From Cryptomeria japonica (Eukaryota; Streptophyta; Pinopsida; Cupressales; Cupressaceae): 64,000 bases of DNA. The first letter of the stretch is position 1; each line of letters opens with the position of its first letter. This document shows positions 34,541 to 44,756 of this stretch, piece by piece. The notes under the pieces are model-generated. The model ran no database searches. It was not told where the DNA came from and saw only the letters and a list, made by a program, of their open reading frames with translations. Made by a program: the position numbers and the translations under genes. The stretch covers positions 366,487,667 through 366,551,666 of the forward strand of contig NC_081415.1 in the NCBI RefSeq assembly GCF_030272615.1. The letters run 5' to 3'.

Positions 34541-35650
34541 CCGAGGAATTTGTTTATGTCACCGGTTATGTGGTGAGTGCAGCCACTGTCGATCACCCAT
34601 TCTCCACACCAGTTTGTGCTAGAAATCAATGCCATGTCTCCTTCCTCCATGTTGTCCTCTTTGAATACCACAAAAGAAATGCCATCTCCATCAGATCCCT
34701 CTGATTCTTCATCAGTGATTCCTTCTACAAGATAACATTCCTTCTTGCTCTTGTCCCTGTAACTCTTGAAATCATCTTTCTTGTCTCTATAATTGTCATG
34801 GCATCTTGAAGCAATATGACCTATCTTATTATAGGAGAATACCTTCAAGGTAGTTTACCTTTGCATTTACCTTTACCTCTTGGTAATCTTTTTTCCATTA
34901 GAGCTTCTATTTCATCTTGCTCCTGTTCCTAAGAGAGCATATTGTCACTCTCATGGGAATGACTAGTTCTAGTAGTAGAGCTACTACCAGTTTCTTTCCT
35001 TCTCCTTGTTGGTGCATGCATTATGGATGCTTTGAAAGAAACATCAATCTTTGGTACGTTGTTGTCATAATTGCTCTTTTGAAAAGAAGCCAACTTATCG
35101 ATCAGTGAGTCAAGAGTTACATTGATTGTTCCCAAGGATCTAAGTTCCTGGATAGCAGAGACCCTTATGGCATATTGTGGTAGCAGAGTTCTCAGGATTT
35201 TGCTAACCACATCCTCCTCCTCGATCTTTCCTCCTGCACTTTTAATGGAGTTTACTACATCCTTTATCCTCTTACTATATTGCTCTATGTCTTCACTTTC
35301 TTGCATTCTCATCTCATCATATTTTCCTCTCAGGATGTCTACTTTGGCCTTTTGAACATGGGGATATCCCCCATAGACTGTCTTCAGCTTCTTCCATATC
35401 TAAAAATCTGATTTCAAATCACGTATCTCAGCAAATTCATTATCTGAAAGAGTGCTAACAATTAGATCCATAGCAGCAATATTATCTTGTCTTTTCTTGA
35501 TCTAGTCCAGAGTAAGAGTCCATGAAGGTTCATTGTACTTAGTGATCACATGATTCCAATAGTGTTCACCTAGGGATCTTAGATAGAGTTTTATTCTTCC
35601 ATACCATAAGGTGTAGTTATCCTTAGATAACTTAGGACCCTCCTTACACA
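34541..35650 (-). pseudogene. C2 copia gag (UBN2 type), zinc knuckle remnant and protease
   Basis: Frames 34929-35312 (MRMQESEDIEQYSKRIKDVV) and 34528-34848 align with C1. The knuckle reads VFSYNKIGHIASRC, so both N-terminal cysteines are lost. The protease motif WVIDSGCTHHITGD keeps its Asp. The gag start lies near 35650, 50-60 bases from the PBS, and several stops interrupt it. Confidence 0.85.
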
Positions 35651-35706
35651 TCATCTTTGATCTTTCCCTAAGCCGGTTAATCTTCTTCTGATTCTAGGGA
35701 CCTTAC

Positions 35707-35718
35707 GCTCTGATACCA
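35707..35718 (-). other. Primer-binding site of C2
   Basis: GCTCTGATACCA on the plus strand, two bases from the right LTR. It is identical to the C1 site. Confidence 0.92.
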
Positions 35719-35720
35719 AT

Positions 35721-37419
35721 TGTTATTCCCAACTAGTGGTGAGAGGGGAGGGGTGAATCAACACTTAATCAAGTTTTCATAATATAATTTTTATCTTAAA
35801 TCTGCATTCATCTAAGATCCAACAATATACTTAATCCCTGAAGTAAAATATTCAAGCATGAAAAGTTGACAATAACACCAAGGAGTTATCTCGTGAAAAC
35901 CCAATAGGGAGAAAACCATGGTGTGAGTAGGAACTCACAAAATTTGTACTCGTTTGGAGTACGACCAGTTAAGAGCCATCCCTGTTAGGAGATTACAAAG
36001 ACACTATTAGGTGCCACCCGGTTAAGGGATTTTGAACAAGGCCGGTTAGTGCCTTTACCCTATTAAAGGTAGCCTGGTTAGAGGACTTAGAACATAAATT
36101 AAGATGTCACCTAGTTAAAGGATTGTACAATAAGGACCTATTAAAGTCCACCCGATTAAGGGATTTAAGTTGCAGTTGTTAGAAAGCAACAAATGGATGA
36201 TCTGTTGAATTAGCTACTGATAGCTTGATTAGATCTCAATATGCATCACACTCAACATAGCGGTTGTGTCTTCTCTACACAACACTAGTTTCCTTCTTAC
36301 ACCTTTAGCTCTTCACTCAACCGGTCACCTATCCCTCAGCCCTACACTCTACCAATCCTCAGACCCTTGACTCTGCACATTGTCGATCCCTTGACCTTCG
36401 ACTCTGCACTTTGCTGGTCCTCTGATCTTTGGCTCTGCACTCTGCCAATTCACTATCTCTCAACTTTTCACTTAGTCAATCTACTTGAAAAACACTCTCT
36501 ACTGTGCTAATGCCTTTTAGCACTTCCTCTCTCTCTGCTCTTCACTCTAGATCGCCTTCAACAAATTCTGCTTGTTGCAAGTTTCACAATCAAAACTTTC
36601 TGAATGAAATTCAAGAACATTTTATACAATTTCTGTCGACACCTTTAGGCATTCCCTCAATCAACCCAATCATGGATTTCAGAAGGATTTAAATTCAAAA
36701 TCTCCCACTCTTTCTCTATGCGCCTTACAACAATTTTGCCAAGTGTTCACCCAATTCTGGCACCGTATCTCCCAAAGATAGAAACTTATGAGTCATGTTA
36801 AGCCAAATAAGTGTGGACCAGAAAATCCACACGTAATCATGCTTGACTTCATGATAACTGAAAGTTGACCTTACCAACATATGATTTTGTATAGACACAA
36901 GCTCACCAACGCATGCTTTTTCACCATAAGTGAATAACCGATCACCACTCCAAGATTTATGATGATCATATGTCGTCCTTCTGTCATACCGGTGTACTGG
37001 TATGCCACTACACTTCTATATTACCGGTTCATCCTTTGATTGTCATTTTGTTGTGCTAGCACCAATTCTCTTCCCCTGTTTACCAATGAGTTACCAGTTT
37101 GTTAGAACAAGCAATTTTTCTTGCCTGAGTCACCTTTTGTGACATCACCATCACCAAAGTGACCGATCTTCCTAAGTGATAGACCGGTAAACTTAGTTTA
37201 TCTTTCCTTGAGTTGAATGAGCCTTTAATCATTCAATACCAATGTTGTTTCCATGTATTGTAAGTCATCACTTTTTCTTACTGAAATGCAACATCACTCT
37301 ACCTATACCACTCCATCGGTTAGTGTCTTCACTAGTAAGTGTTGGACATTAATGACAAACCTTAGCACATATATTGGTTCTCTAGATTGACCGGTTTTGT
37401 CAATGCCAACAATCCAACA
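35721..37419 (-). repeat. Right LTR of the C array (5' LTR of copy C2)
   Basis: It starts TGTTATTCCC and ends AATCCAACA at 37419, 1,699 bases long. It differs from the central LTR by about 18 mostly C/T or G/A changes over 255 compared positions. Element A RT/RNase H sequence starts immediately after it. Confidence 0.9.
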
Positions 37420-38130
37420 AATTATATCAGCTCGTGGAATTGAAGTAGATCCAAAAAAGGTCAAAGCTATCATGGAAATGGAGTCACCTAGGAACATAAG
37501 TCAATTGCGTTCTTTACAAGGAAGATTGCAATTAATCAAAAGATTTGTCTCTCAATTAGCAGATAGATGTCATCCATTCACTCATCTTTTACATAAGAAC
37601 ATTCCATTCAAATGGGATCACAAATGTGAAGAGGCTTTTATGCAAATCAAATCATATCTGATGAATCCTTCAGTACTTGTATCACTAATCAAAGGTAAAC
37701 CATTGTTACTCTATATCTCAGTGACAAATATATCATTAGGCGCTCTCCTAGCACAACATGATGATGAAGGAAAAGAAAGAGCAGTGTATTACATTAGTAG
37801 AACACTTATTGGCTATGAATTGAATTATACATCAATAGAGAAGACATTCCTAGCAATTGTATTTGCAACTCAAAAGCTGCGACATTATATGCTGACTCAT
37901 TATGTGAAACTGATAGCAAAGATAGATCCACTAAATTATTTTTTGAAGAAGTCAACTTTGATAGGCAGACTAGCAAAGTGGGTTATGGTACTAAGTGAGT
38001 TTGATATAGAATATGTTGATCGCGAAGCTATCAAAGGACAGGTCATTGTTGATCAATTAGCTGAAGCACCCTTACAAGATGACATACCATTGCACATTGA
38101 ATTTCCTAATCTAGACATTTTGACAATAAG
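37420..38130 (+). pseudogene. Element A RT end and gypsy RNase H (catalytically decayed)
   Basis: Coding resumes within the RT connection (SARGIEVDPKKVKAIMEM, near 37428-37480), then continues through LRSLQGRLQLIKRF, HPFTHLLHK and FKWDHKCEEAFMQIK into the gypsy RNase H: KPLLLYISVTNISLGALLAQ, then YYISRTL, YTSIEKTFLAIVFA and KLRHYML. The usual first catalytic Asp (LY-x-A/S-D) reads ISVTN, so the domain is inactive. In elements with a second RNase H this is expected. About 70 RT codons, including YxDD, are missing before this point. Confidence 0.88.
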
Positions 38131-38620
38131 TAAAAAAATTTGGGAGTTGTACTTTGAGGGTTCTTATACACAATATGGATCAGGTGCAGGATTTTTGTTC
38201 ATCTCACCTCAAAGACACACAATTCCAAAATCATATAGGCCGTAGTTTCTATGCACAAACAATACTGCAAAATATGAAGCATTGACTATTGGACTCAAAA
38301 TGGCTATTGAATGGAATATCAAAGAATTACATGTCTATGGTGATTCATAACTTATCATCAACCAAATAAATGATGATTATCAAACTAAGGATGACAAGCT
38401 CATGCCCTACAAATAGCTAGTAGAAGAGTTTAAAGAACACTTTGAAGAAGTATCATCCACTCAGATCCCAAGAAATGAGAATAAAGGAGCAAATGCAATG
38501 GCTACAATAGCATCTCTCTTGCCGAATCAAGAAAATCAACAATGTTATGAATTCCTGGTGGAATATATCATAACCCCTACCATTCAATCCTAGCATACCT
38601 ACATGATTTGCCATATATCG
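38131..38620 (+). pseudogene. Element A second (archaeal-type) RNase H
   Basis: It begins WELYFEGSYTQYGSGAGFLF and continues FLCTNNTAKYEALTIGLKMA, then VYGDS and a stop, and further to RNENKGANAMA near 38500. This is the aRNH order typical of Tat elements, placed between the gypsy RNase H and integrase. The first catalytic Asp is Glu, the Glu of AEYEA is Lys, and a stop follows GDS, so it is inactive. Confidence 0.85.
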
Positions 38621-39797
38621 AGAACCAGTCAATCCTTATATGGCCAAACTTATCAATACTTAAAAGAGAATATCCTTCCTCCTGACCTATCCCGCAATTA
38701 GAGAAGAAATTTTATCTTTCTGTCATCCCACTATACTATTATTGCTAATACCATATATAGGCAAGGTCTAGATATCACTTTATTGAGATGTCTCAAACAA
38801 GAAAAATCTGAGAAGGTTCTTAACGAAGTTCACACAGGTATTTGTGGCACACACTCAAGTGGATTAACACTGGCTAAGAAAATTCTTCATATGGGTTACT
38901 ATTGGCCTACTATGGAGAGAGATTCATTCACATATGCCAAGAAATGCAAACAATGTCAAATCCATGGGAATCTCATTCACGCACTAGCACAAGAATTGTA
39001 TCCTATGGCAGGATCATGGCCATTTTCTCAATGGGGCCTTGATTTGGTAGGTAAGATAAATATTTCATCCTCTAATGGACATAAGTTCATTCTGACTACT
39101 ACTAAATATTTCATTAAATGGATTGAAGTGGTACCTTTGAAAAAAGTGATGAGAAAACAAATATCATCATTCATCTTGAATTATATAATCTACCACTATG
39201 GAGTTCCTATGACCATTATCACTGATAATGGAAGACCATTTATGAATCAAGATGTGAAGGAACTATGTGAGAAATTCCATATCCAACATAGGTTTTCTAC
39301 TCCATATTATCCACAAGGAAATGGTCAAGCTGAGGCATCAAAAAAAACTATCTTGAAAATCTTGAAAAAAATAGTCAATGAAGCTAGAAAAGATTGGCAC
39401 ATTCAGCTAAATCCTGCTCTTTGGGCATACGGAACTAGCATCCGCACACCAACAGGGACAACTCCATATTTCTTAGTATATGGATTAGAAGTCATATTAC
39501 CAATACAAGTAGAGATACCTTCTCTACGAGTTTCCTTGAAGGGTCTTATACCAGAAGAAGAACAACGAGTCTCTAGACTTCAAGAACTTGAGCTGATTTA
39601 GGAACATCGGCAAAATGCAACAGATCATTTTAAGGTGTATCAATGAAGAATGGCAAGAAGTTATAATCATAGAGTCAAGCCACACATTTTTCAGATCGGA
39701 GATATATTTCTAAGGGAGAATCCAAGAAATCAGAAAGACCGAGAAAAGAAGGGTAAATTTGAACCAAATTGGTTAGGTCCTTTTGTCATAGTAGCAG
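38621..39797 (+). pseudogene. Element A integrase, main part
   Basis: The zinc-binding HHCC region (VHTGICGTHSSG, then KKCKQCQ, 38829-38955) is followed by the core with GLDLVGKI, ITDNGRPFMN and QGNGQAEASKK, so the D, D and E positions are present. A GKFEPNWLGPFVI segment (39751-39789) lies before the break at 39797, where insertion I begins. Stops lie near 39600 and 39645. The last about 31 codons are at 43038-43132. Confidence 0.9.
39793..39797. repeat. Target duplication of insertion I, left copy
   Basis: AGCAG here and AGCAA at 43033-43037 flank insertion I, a 5-bp duplication with one mismatch. Removing the insertion restores a plausible integrase C-terminal frame. Confidence 0.75.
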
Positions 39798-39899
39798 TGT
39801 TAGCATCGCCTCAATTTTTCATTAAAATTTCAAGCTCGAAGATTGCCTTTGGTGTTTCTTTCCTCTTTCGGTCCTATGTTTCCTTTCTTTGAACCTAAG

Positions 39900-40325
39900 T
39901 CATTGAACCTTTTCATATTTCAAAGGTTTAAGGTTCAAAGCGCACTTTAAGTAATGCTCTTCATGGCTTTGTATCATGGTAAGGCAAGCGCATTGTTGTA
40001 ATTTGTATTGAACTTTGAACCCTTCAACCTTTTTTTTTTTTGGTTCAAGGTTCAACCGGTTATCTTGCGTAAGTCGCGGCTATGTAATGTTATTTAACGA
40101 GAAAGTGTGAACGTGTTAAGTTAGTATTGAACTTAAACTTTGAACTATTTACAAATTGGTTCAAGGTTCAAGGATTAAAACTTCCCTTTCTATTTGTTAA
40201 AGGCCTTTGCTCATTCCCGATGTTATTTTGAGCCGCAGGTTGAGAATTCTTTGTTCTGTCTCCTTGAATTGAACTTGAACTATGGAACTCTTCACGAGTT
40301 GGTTCAAGGTTCAAAAGGTTCATTC
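39900..40325. repeat. Array of four inverted repeats with TTGAAC / GGTTCAAGGTTCAA arms
   Basis: Potential hairpins lie at 39904-39937, about 40007-40055, about 40130-40170 and about 40265-40313. Each joins a (T)TGAAC(Y)TTGAAC-like arm to a GGTTCAAGGTTCAA-like arm across 15-30 bases. One loop is a run of twelve T. Confidence 0.75.
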
Positions 40326-40677
40326 CAAGTTGGCTTTAAAAACTAATAACATTGAAGGTGGTGAGGAAAAAGGGAATATTCCTAGCATCTCATAGTTTAA
40401 AATTCTAAATTTAGAAAGAAATCATGAAAGCATTAACCGTTTGTGCGGAGTTGATAGGTAATTAAGAAAGTTTCAGGTTGCTATCATATCACTATTATCT
40501 CACACATTCGAATGAATCATTATGAGGCATGTGTAGATCTTTCTCAGTTATTTTCTCATTTGATTTAAAAGACATGTGAATTCTCAAAATTGTAAAAGTT
40601 GTAGCTACTATTATTAGAGGAGTCAAAGACGCCGAAGGTAATTTCAGCTCCATTCTGTCAAGGGTTTCATAGATTTC

Positions 40678-42069
40678 ATGGTGGTTATAGGTGACACAAG
40701 GCCCATTATTAAAGAGATTCAACCTAGAAGGTCAAAGAGGTCTCCACTGAATTCTTTAGTAGTCCGAGTTACTCGCTCGAGGAGCAAAAAGAAGAGCAGA
40801 GAACCAGTGGTGAACCAAATTGTTGTAGACCTGGATCCGGGTGAAGAAACTGAAGTGACAATGGATCAACAAGTATTGAATAACCCTCCATTGCAGGATA
40901 CAAATGCAGGTAAGGAACCTTAGGAAGGTCCAAATCCAATGAGCACTCTGACTATTATTGACTCCTCGGATGCTTAGACACCTCCACCATCTAAAGAAAC
41001 TCCCAGCACTCCTTGATGGCTAGGAGCGCCAATTGGGAAGAAACGTAATGTTGTCCCTATCACAATTCCCATGGAGGATATGGTGAGAAAGTGCCTCAGA
41101 AAAGTATCTAAACCAAAGAAGCTCAAAACACAGGCAATGGTGGAAGTGGATGAGACAACAGGTCATTGGGTGGCTAAAGTAGCAAAACCCATCTTAGGAA
41201 GAGATTCAAAGAAGGTCACTGAAGATGATTTTACTGTGGAGAAAATTGATTTGGGAGTTTCTTTGAGGGTGGTAGATGCTAAACACCTGGAATCCCCCAC
41301 AAAGAGGATGATATCTAGGTCTTGGAAGGATGAGAAAGATAAAAAGGAGTTGAAACAATTCATCACTCAAATGGTAGAGTACATCAACATCATAGACCAT
41401 CCAAGCCCTCAACCACTATCTCAGATGACATTATCCTTTGATCCCAAATCACCGATGAACCAAAATCTATTAGATCAAGTCCAGAGGAGCCGCATGATAG
41501 CTGAAATATTTGATAAATGGCTTGATTCTATTACACAACAAGCTTTATACTACATTGTCAGCCTGGTTAAAGTATATGAAGATGCCATAACTATGAGCTA
41601 AGAACAAGAGCTATAAACTATTGCATGGGAGAAGGAAAGAACCAAATGGGTGGCAGCCTTGGTCCAAATGAATGATGTGCAGAAGTTTGGTGTGATGAAA
41701 TCCCTAACTAAGAAACCAGTGGAAAATCTAGATGATAATGTGCTTTATGTGTCAAGAAAGAATGTCGAATGGAGAAATTCAATTATTAGGCAAGGCCATG
41801 AGGAATCTACTAAATTACTTAAAGGGTTGAAGGATTTGATTGATACAATGCAGAAGGATTTAAAGTGCATTGATATACGACTCGTGAAGGAAGATGGGCA
41901 GACTATTGAAGCCACTATATATTTGGCCAAGATCTTCAAAGAAAGAGTGCATCTTGTAAAAGAAACCAAATCTCTTACCACCGATGAATTTTCAAAAATG
42001 GCGAGGATAGAGTCGATGCTAACAGTCTTCTTTGATCACTTGGAGGCACATAAAGAAAAGGTTATGTAG
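40678..42069 (+). pseudogene. ORF within insertion I, unknown function (about 464 codons)
   Basis: A single frame, MVVIGDTRPIIKEIQPRRSK to EKVM, has five or six stops and no obvious frameshift. The N-terminus is basic with a RVTRSRSKKKSRE patch. A middle segment carries EKIDLGVSLRVVDAKHLESP, and the C-terminal third is helical and charged (KGLKDLIDTMQKDLKCIDIR), suggesting a coiled coil. No known domain was recognised. Its position in a likely LTR, and an architecture like the C-terminal half of the G/H ORF3, hint at a retrotransposon accessory protein. No sequence homology to ORF3 was convincing. Confidence 0.5.
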
Positions 42070-42376
42070 GTTAACATGGACAAGGAAGTGTGGAAGCAAC
42101 ATATCCAACACATCAGACTTCCATACTTTTAGGTTATCTTGAACTTTTCAGCTGGGCATCTGGAATGACGAAATGTGCGTGGTGCCACGAAAAAGTAGGA
42201 CAAATCAGCGGTTGCTTCTTCAACGATGGAGTCTTGATCAACTAACAGATGAGCTATCATCCTATCTGTGGCTTTTGTTTATTTAGTTTCATAAAGTTCA
42301 AAGCAGACGGTTTCTTGACTCTAGGTTAGAGTTAAAAGGTTTAGGGTTATTTTGTAAAAAACTATTGGCCTAGAGG

Positions 42377-42385
42377 CTATATATG
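42377..42385 (+). promoter_or_regulatory. TATA-like box in insertion I
   Basis: CTATATATG at 42377-42385 lies 300 bases after the ORF and about 650 bases before the right end. It is a reasonable place for an LTR promoter if I is a plus-oriented LTR. Confidence 0.35.
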
Positions 42386-43037
42386 TAAAAAAAGCAAGAT
42401 TTCAAGGAACAAATTTGATTTTCCTTGAATTTCTTAGAACTAATATTTTTGGTACTTGAATTAAATGTTATTTTGATGCAATCTTTAAAATATGTGTGTT
42501 TGAAGGATTAGAGATCTGTGTTGAGATGTATGTTGATGTGCGGGATATGTCATTTCATTGCCAGTTCTTTCTGTGTTTGTGAATTAATTGAATTTTTTGT
42601 TGTTTACAATAAATTTCATTAGTATATAAATGACACTGATCCCCCTTGTCTTGCAAGGCATGAGTGATAATCGATCAGTATTTACACTACTTTGAGTTTA
42701 CTTTATTATGAGTTTATTGAATGAATATATGTGGAAGTAGAAGTATGTGAGCTCTACAATTAAAAATAGATCTTTGTAGCATTCTTTTATGTTGATGAAT
42801 GAATTTGAAATGCTTTCGTGCTTTCTAGTGAAAAGTGTATTCATTTCTAAATTAGCTACATAAAAATTCATTGTAAATCTCATGAGGAACTGCCCTCTAA
42901 TGCAGAGGATGAACCTTAATTTGGTTCACCCAATTGTTGGTTCATTTGTTTTCCTTTCATAAGGGGTGTGCACAAGTCAATATTGTAATATACATATATA
43001 AATTAAAGAAAGGATAAATATGTTAACCAACAAGCAA

Positions 43038-43132
43038 CATATGGCTTAGGAGCATACAAGTTATCTACCCCTGAAGGTGATTGGTTTGATGAACCTATCA
43101 ATTCTATCCATCTCAAGAAATTCTATGCTTGA
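43038..43132 (+). pseudogene. Element A integrase C-terminal tail, displaced by insertion I
   Basis: The 31 codons include GLGAYKLSTPEGDWFDEPIN, then HLKKFYA and stop, the usual end of plant gypsy polyproteins. They continue the LGPFVI segment that breaks at 39797. The short tail identifies insertion I as a foreign segment rather than part of A. Confidence 0.82.
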
Positions 43133-44756
43133 GATTTAAAGTCCTCGAAAAATCAATAAAAAGCATATAAAGTCCTGAAGAAATCAATAAAAATCAGAAG
43201 AGCAGAAAATCCCTAAAAAGTATAAAACAACAAAAGCAAAAAAAAAAATGCAATAAATTTAGATAGTGAAAACTTGGCAAACAGGCGCTATCTAAGAAGT
43301 GAGTTCTTCTATCTATGAAATTGCTTTACGCGCCTATCCAATCCATCCTATCACATCTACCATTTCCATCTGTTCTAGCTTATCCATTCCATCTTTCGCA
43401 TCTATTTCTCTAAACCATTTAGCAGAAATATGTAGCTTACCAATAGTTAACAATCTTTGATATACTTATCATAGTCATTGTCTTAGGATTTATCAGAATC
43501 AATCAATCTACATTTGTATCCCGCCATGGTTTGGATCTTGATCAATTCATACATCCATAGTAAATCTTTGTTTCCACTGGGGGAAAAATCCTAATTCCTT
43601 TTGCAAAGGTGATCTTTTGAATATTTGAAAAATCCAAAACTTGGAAAAACCAAAAACATCTAGGGTTTTGGAATAGATAACGAGCAACAAAGCAACGAAG
43701 ATCAAGGAATTTTATAGCAACTAAATCATGAAATTCAAGAAACAAAGAATCAACCAGCAAGTAACAAAGGATTATCAATGATCATTCATCAAGATGATTA
43801 TATCAGTTATTGACCATGATAACATGTGAATGACATACAAGATTCATTGTTTATATCTTGATTTTATTTCTAATCATGTACTCTACGCGACTCAAGGATG
43901 TCCATGACTAGAGAAGCTATGATGGGGCATGAATATTTTCTTTAACTGTTGTTTGTGGTTTTTCTCTTACTATGGTATGTACTTGTCTAAGGATATGATC
44001 GGCAAAAGATCAAGGAGGACATTTCAAGTCATGCATGAAAGGAGATAATCCATGTCTGTTCTGCAAGAAAATATTCAGGTCAGCTTGATTCATTTTATCA
44101 AATTGCTTGTATAAACTTGCTATATCAAAATCCATGTAAGAAATACTCAGGTCAGCTTGAATCATTGTGTCAAGTTGTTTGTATTTTCTTGCAACATTTT
44201 AAAGCTTGATGATGAAATCAAGCACTGTTACAAGACAAGCATATGAAGAATGGCAATATCATTTTTTTTAGTTAGATCATTTTAGATTAGCTCATTATTC
44301 ATCAGCATTATAAGCATTCATTGTCAGTTGCATTATAAGCATTTAATTTCATTCATAAATCAATGGTCATAAATAAATATTGAGTATACTTGGACAAACA
44401 AAAACAATTTGCATTTACATCATCCTACGCATTAAAAATAAAATCACTCATGCATTTGCATTCCCAAATAGATCATTTTGTTCACACCATTTAAGGTAAT
44501 AATCATTTTCATTTGCATTTTCAAAATCAAAAGCATGTCATTTCCATCATCATCATAAAAAGTAAAAAAGAAAAGAAAAGATCATCATCCATGTAATCAA
44601 TGCATATAGATAATCATCACATAGAGTAACATGCATAATAAAATATCATCATATAGAGTCCATATCTGCATATAGATCATCATAAAACAATAAAAAGTCC
44701 AAGTATACAATGGTATAGGATCAAAAATACAAGTGCCTCATCAAATATAAATCAAG
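43133..44756. other. Element A spacer between pol and the antisense gene
   Basis: This is AT-rich with no convincing ORF. Just after the pol stop are Lys-codon-like AAATCAATAAAAA repeats (43150-43260). A two-copy direct repeat of about 72 bases, with the core ATTCAGGTCAGCTTGATTCA, lies at about 44060-44205. The rest shows no structure I can name. Confidence 0.55.

Larger units (their letters stand above)
22364..37419 (-). mobile_element. Element C: tandem copia array, LTR-internal-LTR-internal-LTR, minus strand
   Basis: Three related LTRs (22364-24043, 28564-31305, 35721-37419) alternate with two gag-pol internal regions (24044-28563 and 31306-35720), all oriented on the minus strand. Each internal region ends at a PBS next to the LTR on its right and a purine tract next to the LTR on its left. 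The two internal regions are about 90% alike by eye. The right end is intact (ATCCAACA, then element A sequence at 37420). The left end lacks about 17 terminal bases. Such arrays arise by unequal recombination between LTRs. Confidence 0.88.
39798..43032 (+). mobile_element. Insertion I: 3.2-kb probable solo LTR carrying an ORF
   Basis: The ends are TGTTAGCATCG and GTTAACCAACA. The insertion splits the integrase tail exactly and is flanked by a near-perfect 5-bp duplication. No second LTR, PBS or pol was seen inside. It holds a hairpin array (39900-40320), an ORF (40678-42069) and a TATA-like box (near 42377) some 650 bases before its end. This suggests a long LTR whose U3 contains a gene. The alternative is a non-autonomous element of another class. 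Confidence 0.65.
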
